DNA of 64,000 nt from positions 238,513 through 302,512 of the forward strand of contig NZ_LN929894.1 of NCBI RefSeq assembly GCF_001493375.1, in the 5' to 3' direction. Both the position numbers and the translations under genes were made by a program. The notes under the pieces were generated by a model. It worked only from the letters and a program-made list of their open reading frames with translations. It ran no database searches and was not told the DNA's origin. This stretch comes from Streptomyces specialis. Its GTDB lineage: Bacteria > Actinomycetota > Actinomycetes > Streptomycetales > Streptomycetaceae. Of the stretch, positions 47,030 through 55,088 are shown piece after piece (within the stretch, counting starts at the first letter, position 1; each line of letters starts with the position of its first letter).

Positions 47030-48352
47030 TCACCAGCGCGTCAGCCACAGGGAGTTGACGCAGAACGCCAGCACCGCCTGGGCGGCCAGCCACCACCGGG
47101 CGTGCCGGTAAGGCAACAGCGCCGCGGCGGGCAGCAGCCACACCGCGAACGGCAGCCAGATCCGTTCCGTCTCCGCCTTGCTCATCCCGGAGACGTCCGC
47201 GAGCAGCATCGCGCACAGCGCCGACCCCACCAGGACCGTCAACGGGCCCCGCCACGACCGGCGCAGCGCCGCGCGCCGCAGACCGGCCACCGCCGCCAGG
47301 CCGACCGACGCGACCTGGACGGCGAGATTCGCCCATACGAAGTACGCGTAGGGGCGGTGGCCGCCCGCGCCCGCGTAGTACCGGTCCACCAGCGTGAAGT
47401 AGCCGTCGAACCACCAGAACCCGGCCGCCGTGAACGCCACCGCCCACGGCACGACGCCCAGCAGCAGCCACGGCAACGGCCGCCACTCGCGGGCGAGATA
47501 CAGCACCGCGAGCCCGACGACCCCCATCAGCACCAGCCCGTACGACAGATACAGCAGCAGCCCGAAGAGCAGCCCCGAGCCGAACGCCGCCGCGCGCGGG
47601 GCCCGCACCGAGCGGGTGGCCGCCAGCGCCAGCAGCGCCACCGCCCGCGCCGCCCCCGCCGTGAACCAGGCGTCCGCCGACACCCCCAGCCACACCGCGG
47701 CGGGCGCCACCACCATGAACGGCGCGGCGCGGCGCGCCAGTTCCTCCCCGGCCAGCGCCCGCACCGTGATCAGCACGGCCGCCGCCCCGCCGGCGGCGGC
47801 CGTGACGCAGAACGCCGTCGCCCAGCCGCCCCCCGCCAGCCCGATCCGGTCGAGGACGACGAACGTCAGCGTCGCGCCCGGCGGATGACCGGCCACGTGC
47901 GCGGGCCACTGGCCCGGCGCACCGTCCGGGATGTGGTCGGTGAAGGTACTCAGGAAGTCGTGGATCCCGCCGATCCGGTCCATCACCGTCAGGTACTCGT
48001 GCCCGTACGCCAGCGTGCCGTAGATGCCCGGACGCCAGCCGTCGATCAGCGCCAGCGACCAGATCCACGCCAACGACCCCCCGGCCGCCGCGACCGGCAC
48101 CCACCGCCAGGGCAACCGCCGTGCCAGCGGCGGCCCGTACAGCACGGTGAGCCCGGCCACGACGAGCGCGGCCGGGGTGCCGGGCCCGGTGTGCGGCTCC
48201 CACCGGGCGAACAGCGGCGGCCAGGCCAGCACCAACCGTTCCCCGCCGTAGCCGACGGCCCCGACGACCGCCGCCGCCGCGAAGAACAGCGCCGCCAGCG
48301 CGGCCGTCACCAGATCCGGCGTGGAGGACTTCCGTACGTTCACCCCGCTCAC
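47030..48352 (-). CDS. Large integral membrane protein, GT-C glycosyltransferase-like
   Basis: About 440 aa with about ten or more hydrophobic helices. A periplasmic loop after the third carries GHEYLTVMDRIGGIHDFLS and HVAGHPPGATLTFVV; His and Asp in such loops resemble polyprenyl-phosphate-dependent GT-C enzymes. The GTG at 48352 was used; another GTG is nine bases downstream. It converges on the GT2-DUF2064-methyltransferase operon, so it may act on the same glycolipid (inference from context). Confidence 0.82.
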   Translation of the reverse strand: MSGVNVRKSSTPDLVTAALAALFFAAAAVVGAVGYGGERLVLAWPPLFARWEPHTGPGTPAALVVAGLTVLYGPPLARRLPWRWVPVAAAGGSLAWIWSLALIDGWRPGIYGTLAYGHEYLTVMDRIGGIHDFLSTFTDHIPDGAPGQWPAHVAGHPPGATLTFVVLDRIGLAGGGWATAFCVTAAAGGAAAVLITVRALAGEELARRAAPFMVVAPAAVWLGVSADAWFTAGAARAVALLALAATRSVRAPRAAAFGSGLLFGLLLYLSYGLVLMGVVGLAVLYLAREWRPLPWLLLGVVPWAVAFTAAGFWWFDGYFTLVDRYYAGAGGHRPYAYFVWANLAVQVASVGLAAVAGLRRAALRRSWRGPLTVLVGSALCAMLLADVSGMSKAETERIWLPFAVWLLPAAALLPYRHARWWLAAQAVLAFCVNSLWLTRW

Positions 48353-48459
48353 GCTAGGCGCCGGAGAGCCGCCGGCCCGCCGTCAACGGGCGGGTGTCAC
48401 CGCATCGTCCGATCGGGCCGGGGCGTGTCCTGGCCGGGCCCGGTTCGTTGGCTCAGGAC

Positions 48460-49206
48460 GTGAGCGAACGGAATCGTGAGGGAAAGCGCAGCGCCCGCGA
48501 ACGGCTGCGCGAGGAGCGGGAACGGGAGAAGGCGGCCGAGCGCAGGAAGCGCACCGCCAAGGTCGCGGGCGCCGCCGTCGCGGCGCTGGCGATCGCGACC
48601 GTGGTCGGCGTGTTCGCGGCGAACGGCGGTGAGACGACCGAGGGCCCGGCGGTCGATCCCATCTCGGTGGGGGACAAGGATGCCCCGGCGACGCTCGCGG
48701 TCTACGAGGACTTCCGCTGCCCGGCCTGCGGCCAGTTCGAGACGACGTTCCGGGACACGATCCACGAGCTGACGGACGCCGGGAAGCTCCGGGTGGACTA
48801 CCACCTGGTCACGATCATCGACGGCAACATGGGCGGCACCGGCTCGCAGAACGCGGCCAACGCGGCGGTCTGCGCGGACGACGAGGGCAAGTTCCCCGAG
48901 TACCACGACGTCCTGTTCGAGAACCAGCCCGCCGAGACGGACGACGCGTTCGCGGACAAGTCCCGCCTGATCGACCTGGCCGGCGACGTGGAGGGCCTCG
49001 ACACGGCGTCGTTCCGCGCGTGCGTGGAGGACGGCGACCACGACCAGTGGGTGGACACATCCAACGCGGGCTTCCTCGACTCGGACTACAACGCGACCCC
49101 GACGATCCTGCTGAACGGCGACACGATCTACGGCCAGTCCTCCGACCCCCTCACCCCCGACGCCCTGCGCGAACGGGTCGACGAGATCGCCGCCTCCGAA
49201 AGCTGA
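48460..49206 (+). CDS. Membrane-anchored DsbA-like thioredoxin-fold protein
   Basis: 248 aa. Charged N-terminus (RNREGKRSARERLREERERE), one transmembrane helix (about 36-55) and an extracytoplasmic DsbA-type domain with active site EDFRCPACGQFE. Later YGQSSDPLTPDALRERV is typical of DSBA-like thioredoxins. The GTG at 48460 is preceded by TTGGCT and CAGGA. It likely forms or reshuffles disulfides in exported proteins. The last gene before the Rhs/immunity patch. Confidence 0.9.
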   Translation: MSERNREGKRSARERLREEREREKAAERRKRTAKVAGAAVAALAIATVVGVFAANGGETTEGPAVDPISVGDKDAPATLAVYEDFRCPACGQFETTFRDTIHELTDAGKLRVDYHLVTIIDGNMGGTGSQNAANAAVCADDEGKFPEYHDVLFENQPAETDDAFADKSRLIDLAGDVEGLDTASFRACVEDGDHDQWVDTSNAGFLDSDYNATPTILLNGDTIYGQSSDPLTPDALRERVDEIAASES

Positions 49207-49398
49207 CACCACCCGGCGGCGGGACCGGAGCAACATTGCGATTCGATCTCGCCGCCCGCTGGTCTAGTCCTTATCGTCTGCCTATATGCGGATCTTCCCC
49301 CCGTAGGTGACGTGTCATCAGCAAGTCACCATCTTGCGTCGAAGGCGTGAAGGCGTGAACGCTGATCCCACGCGTCTCAATGATCCCTGGGGGATTCC

Positions 49399-49569
49399 GT
49401 GCGCCGTGCACGTCGGCTCGCCCTGCCCGTCGCGGCACTCATGGCAGCCCTGACAGCCCTGGACCCGGCCGCCGACGGCACCGCCCCCGAGGAGACACCG
49501 GGTCAACTCCCCCTGCCCGTCACCGATTCGCGCTCCGGGCAGCCGGTTCCCACCGGTGGGATGCCGTGA
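49399..49569 (+). pseudogene. N-terminal remnant of a secreted (probably Rhs/toxin) protein
   Basis: 56 codons starting RRARRLALPVAALMAALTAL, a signal peptide, then an acidic, Pro-rich tail (ADGTAPEETPGQLPLP) and a stop. The frame ends where a mature secreted domain should begin. Next to YD-repeat remnants and SUKH immunity genes, it is probably the start of a deleted toxin. It could also be a real short secreted peptide. The 190 bp upstream hold a promoter-like AT-richer region (around 49260). Confidence 0.55.
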
Positions 49570-49588
49570 CGCGGAGGGGAGAGACGCC

Positions 49589-50197
49589 ATGAGCGGCTTT
49601 CACGCGCTCACCGGCATCATGCCGCCGCACGAGGGCGCGGGGGACCGACTCGACTGGGACGAGGTCGCGAGACACTGGGGGACGCGCTTCCCCGGGGATT
49701 ACGTCGACTTCGTGGGCACTTACGGCGAAGGGGCGATCGAGGACTTTCTCAGTATCCAGATTCCGCTCTCCCGGCGCTTCTCGCACGACCAGTACGGAAT
49801 GGCCTTCGAGACGCGCAATGCGCGAGGCACATGGCCGGCCGCATCGGCGTCCGCCGCCCTGGCCGACTTGGCAGGCACGGACCTCATCGCTTGGGGGGTC
49901 GACGCGGCCGCCGACATCCTCTGCTGGAAGGCGGACGACGAGGACCCGGACCAGTGGCCGGTCGTGGTGTACGAACGACACGGCAGTCCGAGCTGGGAGA
50001 AGTACGCATGCGGCATGACCGAGTTTCTCGTGCGGACGTTCACGGGGGATCTCCCCGCATGCCCCCTGAGCGGTACCGATCTCTGGCGGAAGGAGCGGCC
50101 CAGGTTTCTTCACTGGCGTGAGGAGGACCGGCTTCTGGCCGAGGGCATCGATCCATGGACAGGGGAGCCCGACCCCTATGCGGGCATGTTCGACTGA
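49589..50197 (+). CDS. SUKH (SMI1/KNR4)-family immunity protein 1
   Basis: 202 aa. The SUKH signature is seen: RHWGTRFPGDYVDFVGTYGEGAIEDFL near the start, then LIAWGVDAAADILCWKADDEDPDQWPVVVYER and CGMTEFLVRTFTG at the end. GGAGGGGA precedes the ATG at 49589. SUKH proteins neutralise polymorphic toxins (contact-dependent or Rhs) made by the same cell. No toxin gene remains beside it. It is a paralogue of the gene at 50621. Confidence 0.8.
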   Translation: MSGFHALTGIMPPHEGAGDRLDWDEVARHWGTRFPGDYVDFVGTYGEGAIEDFLSIQIPLSRRFSHDQYGMAFETRNARGTWPAASASAALADLAGTDLIAWGVDAAADILCWKADDEDPDQWPVVVYERHGSPSWEKYACGMTEFLVRTFTGDLPACPLSGTDLWRKERPRFLHWREEDRLLAEGIDPWTGEPDPYAGMFD

Positions 50198-50243
50198 TGC
50201 GAGCCGCCACGGTGATCAGGGTCGCCGGTGATGATCCCAGGCG

Positions 50244-50460
50244 GTGGGTCAGGTGAGCGGGGGAGCGCTCACGGCCGTGGCCGCCAGTGCGGCCGACCGC
50301 CCGACGTCGAGCACCTACCTCACCGGTACCCAGATCAACGCGACCCGCGGCTGCACCTACGACCGGGCCCACCACCTCACCTCCTGGTCCCACGGCACCG
50401 AGACCCACACCTACACGTGGGACACGGCAGGCCACCGCACCTCGGTGGGGCGGCCCGGCG
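50244..50460 (+). pseudogene. Rhs/YD-repeat fragment
   Basis: The translated stretch STYLTGTQINATRGCTYDRA, then HHLTSWSHGTETHTYTWDTA and GHRTSVG is a decayed YD-repeat (YDxxxRLTSW, YTWDxxGxRTSV) from an Rhs-type protein. Beyond it the sequence is not related. No start or stop would make a functional protein, so it is a remnant, lying between two SUKH immunity genes. Confidence 0.7.
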
Positions 50461-50620
50461 GCCCCCTACGACGTACTGCGCGGGCGACAGGACGGTGCCC
50501 GCGGCGTTCCACCGAATCCGCTTCACAGCCCGGCGGCCGGCTGGCGGAACCTGGGACCGGGGACAAGATGGGGTCAGCCCGTACCGACCGGTGCGACCCC
50601 CTGGTAAGAGGTGAGGCCCG

Positions 50621-51208
50621 GTGCCACCTACTGACGACCTGGCCGATGTGATGCCCCCGCATGCGGGGGCGGGCGATGCCGTCGACTGGCGGGAGGCCGA
50701 GAGACTGTGGGGGACGCCCTTTCCCGACGACTACCGGCAGTTCGTCGGGAAGTTCGGCGAGGGTGCCATCGAGAACTATCTGGCGACGCTTGTCCCGATG
50801 AACTCCTGGTACGGGGGCGAGGACGGCATGTCTGAGGAGACGGAGAACGCCCGGGGCACCTGGGCGGGGGAGTCCGTCGACAGCCTGCCTGCGGGCGTGG
50901 ACGGAACGTCACTCATCGCGTGGGGGGTGGACGCGAGCGGTGACATTCTATGCTGGGCGGCTGGAGGGAAGGACCCCGACCGCTGGCCCGTCGTCGTGTT
51001 CGCGCGTCAAGGTTGGCCGACGTGGAGGGTGTCTGAGTGCGGAATGGTCGAGTTCCTGTTGAAGTCGATTCGGGGCGAGTTCGAGGATTGTCCGCTGAGC
51101 GGTACCGACATCTGGGCGATCAACAGTCCTCGCTTTCTGCACCGCCGTGAGGAGCAGAGGATCCGGAATGTGACCGGGCGGAGTCCATGGCTCGACGATC
51201 ACACCTGA
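50621..51208 (+). CDS. SUKH (SMI1/KNR4)-family immunity protein 2
   Basis: 195 aa. RLWGTPFPDDYRQFVGKFGEGAIENYL, LIAWGVDASGDILCWAAGGKD, and SECGMVEFLLKSIRG closely parallel the gene at 49589, so the two are paralogues. A ribosome-binding site GAGGTGAG is 5-6 nt before the GTG. Both keep FLHRREEQR/FLHWREEDR at the C-terminus. Likely protects against a toxin variant no longer present. Confidence 0.8.
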   Translation: MPPTDDLADVMPPHAGAGDAVDWREAERLWGTPFPDDYRQFVGKFGEGAIENYLATLVPMNSWYGGEDGMSEETENARGTWAGESVDSLPAGVDGTSLIAWGVDASGDILCWAAGGKDPDRWPVVVFARQGWPTWRVSECGMVEFLLKSIRGEFEDCPLSGTDIWAINSPRFLHRREEQRIRNVTGRSPWLDDHT

Positions 51209-51345
51209 CAAGGCGCCACTCCTTTCCCTGGTGAAGCTCCTGCGATTCCGGCAGAGATACGCATGCGGGCATTCGGGACTGCGGGCTTCGAAATGAGTTG
51301 CGTGGTCTACAATCGTCCCACTGGCGGATGCGACTGTGAGGATGG

Positions 51346-51876
51346 GTGACCGTGGAAATTTCGGCGTTCGTGGAGTTTTTCGGTCCTCCGCTGTACGACC
51401 GGTCTGTTGAGAGAGATTGGGAGGAATTCGAGAATCTCGTCGGGATCCAGATGCCGTCGGACTACAAAGAGTTCGTCTCGGCTTACGGTCCGTGCTGCAT
51501 CAATGACACGCTGCTGATCTTCCATCCAGCAGCCCCGAGAGACGGCAGCCTCAACTTGTTCGAAGAGGTCGGAAATGTCGTCGATCAGTATCGCTTTTTG
51601 CGTGCTGTGCAGAGTTATGAGAAGCCCTACCCGATCTATCCCGAGCCAGGTGGGTGCATCCCAGTTGCGCGGACCACGGGCGGAAATCAAGTATTCTTGA
51701 AGCCTCCGAGCGGTGAAGCTCCAACATGGAGTCTTGTCGTGGAAATGGGAGAATGGGTGGACTTTCCTTCTGATTTCACCTATTTTCTCTATCGGGCGAC
51801 AGTCGGCGACCTGTACGTGCCCTTTATGGTGGATTTGGATGTTTCGTTCGAAGCGGTGGGGCGATTGGGTGATTGA
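51346..51876 (+). CDS. SUKH-like immunity protein 3, low GC
   Basis: 176 aa. VERDWEEFENLVGIQMPSDY then KEFVSAYGPCCINDTLLIF is the SUKH core; VFLKPPSGEAPTWSLVVEMG and FTYFLYRATVGDLYVPF follow. Base composition is clearly lower in GC than the neighbours, with many A/T-ending codons, which suggests recent transfer. A -10-like TACAAT lies at 51308. It is a different subfamily from the two upstream genes. Confidence 0.75.
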   Translation: MTVEISAFVEFFGPPLYDRSVERDWEEFENLVGIQMPSDYKEFVSAYGPCCINDTLLIFHPAAPRDGSLNLFEEVGNVVDQYRFLRAVQSYEKPYPIYPEPGGCIPVARTTGGNQVFLKPPSGEAPTWSLVVEMGEWVDFPSDFTYFLYRATVGDLYVPFMVDLDVSFEAVGRLGD

Positions 51877-51921
51877 GTCGCGGGGCGCGGTCGCTTCGAC
51901 GGAGTGCCGTTTCGACGGCCG

Positions 51922-52207
51922 GTGCTGAAATTCTGCACAGCCGATGGCCTGATTCCGCTGCTCTCCACGGACAGGGGGGAGACTTTTTTCTGGGCGCCGG
52001 CTGTTTCGCCGCCCACGGGGTGCATCTTCGTTTTCTCAGTGGTTCTACCGTTACCTCAGCGGTGAGGACATGTCCGGCCCGGAGAGTGGATTGGATGCGT
52101 CCGGGCCGATTATGTTCGAAAATCTCCCGATGGTGCACGATGAGGAATTCGTGACGTGGTTCGGTCCGGAACGTGACGAAGGGGCCGCAGCGTTCCGCAA
52201 CCGATGA
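51922..52207 (+). pseudogene. Fourth SUKH-type immunity gene, frameshifted remnant
   Basis: One frame gives DGLIPLLSTDRGETFFWAPA, and after about 52015-52035 another gives SFSQWFYRYLSGEDMSGPES and MFENLPMVHDEEFVTWFGPE to a stop at 52207. Together they match the C-terminal half of SUKH proteins (FWLAxGDP, FSxWLYRYLxGED). The N-terminal half is missing, and a frameshift splits the rest. It is a decayed immunity gene. Confidence 0.65.
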
Positions 52208-52406
52208 GGTGGGAGCGCGACGCGGTCACGGTCTTCAGCCGCTTCCACGCCCGGGCACGCCACTGTCCTTGGCGACAGCGTCCCGGTGCGCGGCCGGATC
52301 CGCCGGGGCGGGGCCGGTGAGGTGCGTGAACGCCGTGTGACACAGCGGGGGGAATGCGGGCCGCGGTTCGGTCATCCGTGCCGGGCACGGTAGCGTCGGG
52401 CACACC

Positions 52407-53945
52407 ATGGAGATCCTTGCCTCAATCCCCAGTCCCGGCGAGAGCGAGATCCATCTCGGACCGTTCCCGCTCCGCGGCTACGCGCTGTGCATCATCCTCG
52501 GTGTCTTCCTCGCGATCTGGCTCGGCGGGCGGCGCTGGGTGCGGCGCGGCGGACAGCCGGGGACCGTTGCCGACATCGCCGTGTGGGCCGTTCCCTTCGG
52601 ACTCGTCGGCGCCCGCGTGTACCACGTCGTCACCGACTACCAGCTCTATTTCGGTGACGACCGCGACTGGGTCGACTCGTTCAAGATCTGGGACGGCGGT
52701 ATCGGTATCTGGGGCGCGATCGCCGGTGGTGCCCTGGGCGCCTGGATCGCCTGCCGCAGGCGCGGCATCCCGCTCCCCGCGATGGCCGACGCGGTCGCGC
52801 CGGGCATCGCGTTCGCGCAGGCCATCGGCCGCTGGGGGAACTGGTTCAACCAGGAGCTGTACGGCAAGGCCACCGATCTGCCCTGGGCCGTGGAGATCGA
52901 CAACGGCCTCCACGACGGCACCTTCCACCCGACCTTCCTGTATGAGTCGCTGTGGTGCCTGGGCGTCGGCCTGCTGGTGCTGTGGGCAGACCGGAAGTTC
53001 CGGCTGGGGCACGGCCGGGCGTTCGCGCTGTACGTGGCGGGCTACACGGTCGGCCGCGCGTGGATCGAGTACCTGCGGATCGACGAGGCGCACGAGTTCC
53101 TCGGTCTGCGCCTGAACAACTGGACGGCCGGACTGGTCTTCCTGGCGGCCGTCGCCTATCTGGTGATCTCGGCCAAGCGCCGCCCCGGCCGCGAGGACAT
53201 CGTGGAACGGCTCCCGGGCGACGACGGCGACGACACGTCCTCGGCGGACAACCAGCCGAACGCGGAGGCGACACCGGAAACGGACCCGACCCGCACCCCG
53301 GAGAGCACGGCCCCGGAGACGGACGGGCAGGCCGAGGCAGCGACGGTCGTTGACGGGCCTGCGGACACGGGAACGGACGGGCAGGTGGAGTCGGAGCAGG
53401 TTCAGCCTGTTGCGGACGAGTCGGCCCAGGGAGCGACGGTGGTCGACGGACCCGCGCCCATGGGAACGGACGGCGAGGTCGAGTCGGAGCGGGTTCAGCC
53501 TGTGGCGGACGAGTCGGCCGAGGCAGCGGCGGTGGTTGATGGGCCTGCCCCTAAGGGAACGGACGGCCGGGTCCAGCCCGTCGCGGACGGGCAGGCCGAG
53601 GCAGGGACGGTGGTTGACGGGCCTGCCCCTACGGGAACGGACGGGCAGGTCGAGTCGGAGCAGGTCCAGCCCGTCGCGGACGAGTCGGCCGAGGCAGCGG
53701 CGGTCGTTGACGGGCCTGCGCCCACGGAAGCGGACGGCCAGGTCGAACCGGCCGAGGCCGGGGAACCGGTCGCCGCTCAGCCGGACGCCGCCCAGGCGGG
53801 GGTCGAGACGGCTGTCGCCGACGCCGGACCGGCCGCCGCCGCGGGGGCGACTGTCGCCCCGGCCGCCGGTGGCGGCGACGAGGCGCCCGCCGGGAAGCGG
53901 CTTTGGGGGCGGCGGAAGACGAAAGCCGCTGGTCAGCGCGGTTAG
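52407..53945 (+). CDS. lgt: Prolipoprotein diacylglyceryl transferase, with a long repeat tail
   Basis: 512 aa; the enzymatic core (about 1-265) is normal and the rest is an Ala/Glu/Pro/Asp-rich cytosolic tail. Core signatures: ASIPSPGESEIHLGPFPLRG, GARVYHVVTD, IGRWGNWFNQELYG with the catalytic Arg, and YLRIDEAHEF. Seven or more helices. It transfers diacylglycerol from phosphatidylglycerol to the lipobox Cys of prolipoproteins. TAGCGT lies 10 nt before the ATG. The tail contains a 93-bp minisatellite, then PAAAAGATVAPAAGG and a basic end, RRKTKAAGQRG. Confidence 0.95.
   Translation: MEILASIPSPGESEIHLGPFPLRGYALCIILGVFLAIWLGGRRWVRRGGQPGTVADIAVWAVPFGLVGARVYHVVTDYQLYFGDDRDWVDSFKIWDGGIGIWGAIAGGALGAWIACRRRGIPLPAMADAVAPGIAFAQAIGRWGNWFNQELYGKATDLPWAVEIDNGLHDGTFHPTFLYESLWCLGVGLLVLWADRKFRLGHGRAFALYVAGYTVGRAWIEYLRIDEAHEFLGLRLNNWTAGLVFLAAVAYLVISAKRRPGREDIVERLPGDDGDDTSSADNQPNAEATPETDPTRTPESTAPETDGQAEAATVVDGPADTGTDGQVESEQVQPVADESAQGATVVDGPAPMGTDGEVESERVQPVADESAEAAAVVDGPAPKGTDGRVQPVADGQAEAGTVVDGPAPTGTDGQVESEQVQPVADESAEAAAVVDGPAPTEADGQVEPAEAGEPVAAQPDAAQAGVETAVADAGPAAAAGATVAPAAGGGDEAPAGKRLWGRRKTKAAGQRG
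53331..53744 (+). repeat. 93-bp minisatellite in the lgt tail
   Basis: Units of 31 residues of the form VVDGPAPTGTDGQVESEQ followed by VQPVADES start at 53331, 53424, 53517, 53595 and 53688. The first, second and fourth are 93 bp, the third is 15 bp shorter (78 bp), the fifth is partial. Each is in frame. The composition suggests an unstructured acidic extension. Confidence 0.95.
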
Positions 53946-54044
53946 TACGGCCTGCCTTGCTGGCCGCCGCGCGGAATGGGTGCCACGCTGCTGAGCGTTG
54001 AACGAACGTACGACCGACGCTCGTCGAGAAGGGCCCGCACCGCC

Positions 54045-54743
54045 ATGGCCGCAGAGGCGCACCACGATCACCGCGACGTCAACGGGGGCTGGCTCCGCCC
54101 CGCCGTGTTCGGGGCCATGGACGGGCTCGTCTCCAACCTCGGGCTGATCAGCGGCGTCGCCGGCAGCTCCGCCTCCTCGCACGCCATCGCCGTCGCGGGC
54201 ATGGCGGGGCTCGCCGCCGGGGCGTTCTCCATGGCGGCCGGGGAGTACACCTCCGTCGCGTCCCAGCGGGAGCTGGTCCTCGCCGAGATCGACATCGAGC
54301 GCCGCGAGCTGCGGCGGCATCCCGAGGACGAGCTGGCCGAGCTGACCGACATCTACGTCGGGCGCGGGGTCGAGCCGGGCCTCGCGCGGGAGGTCGCGCG
54401 GCAGCTCTCCGCCGATCCCGATCAGGCGCTGGAGATCCACGCCCGGGAAGAGCTGGGCGTGGCGCCCGACGATCTGCCGTCGCCCATGGTGGCGGCCGTC
54501 TCGTCCTTCGGGTCGTTCGCCGTCGGGGCCGTCCTGCCCCTGCTGCCGTATCTGCTCGGCGCCACCGCGCTGTGGCCCGCCGTGGCGCTGGCGCTGCTGG
54601 GACTCTTCGTGTGCGGTGCCGTTGTGGCGCGTGTCACGGCCAGGCCGTGGTGGTTCAGCGGGCTGCGTCAGCTCGTGCTCGGCGCCGCCGCCGCGGGTGT
54701 GACCTACGTCATCGGATCCGCCTTCGGTACCGCCCTCGGCTGA
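54045..54743 (+). CDS. VIT1/CCC1-family transporter
   Basis: 232 aa. GWLRPAVFGAMDGLVSNLGL is the first helix of the family, with GVAGSSASSHAIAVAGMAGLAAGAFSMAAGEYTS. A cytosolic helical part (RRELRRHPEDELAELTDIYV) and three more helices follow. Members carry iron or manganese ions. I chose the ATG at 54045 (AGAAGGG upstream) over an ATG at 53976. It lies between lgt and gltB and is probably transcribed alone. Confidence 0.88.
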   Translation: MAAEAHHDHRDVNGGWLRPAVFGAMDGLVSNLGLISGVAGSSASSHAIAVAGMAGLAAGAFSMAAGEYTSVASQRELVLAEIDIERRELRRHPEDELAELTDIYVGRGVEPGLAREVARQLSADPDQALEIHAREELGVAPDDLPSPMVAAVSSFGSFAVGAVLPLLPYLLGATALWPAVALALLGLFVCGAVVARVTARPWWFSGLRQLVLGAAAAGVTYVIGSAFGTALG

Positions 54744-54825
54744 GGTCCCGCATGGCGCGGGCCTGCCCCGGGAATACGACGGGAAGCCCGGGCGCTATCA
54801 CCCGCACACGAGCTTTGTTTCCAGT

Positions 54826-54846
54826 GGGTTTCATTTGATTGAACCC
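54826..54846 (+). promoter_or_regulatory. AT-rich dyad upstream of gltB
   Basis: GGGTTTCA and TGAACCC form an imperfect palindrome with a 6-nt AT spacer. It is in the 345-bp gap between the VIT gene and gltB, in an AT-rich island. It may be a regulator-binding site; no known box is matched. Confidence 0.35.
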
Positions 54847-55004
54847 AGGGGATGTGCCTTCTGGTCCGCGAGCATCGACGCCCGCGCCGGTCAGAGCCAG
54901 CGGCGGGCATATCCGCCATCTCCGGCACGGTCTCGCGGCGACAGGGCACCTCAAAGTCCGCATCGCGGACAGTGGTATCCGCTTCCCGGGATCCGGGCCA
55001 TCGT

Positions 55005-55020
55005 GTAACCTGCACGAAAA
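55005..55020 (+). promoter_or_regulatory. GlnR-like box overlapping a -10 box of gltB
   Basis: GTAAC, six bases, then GAAAA matches one a-b pair of the GlnR consensus (gTnAC-n6-GaAAc). A -10-like TAACCT (55006-55011) overlaps it. gltB begins 68 bp later. A second pair is not convincing (TTTAAC follows). The rest of the 54744-55088 gap shows no gene. Confidence 0.4.
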
Positions 55021-55088
55021 TTTAACGCACCAGGGCCAGCGTCGTCCCTCGGACCGTGCACACCACCAAGACGACGACGGGAGAGCCG

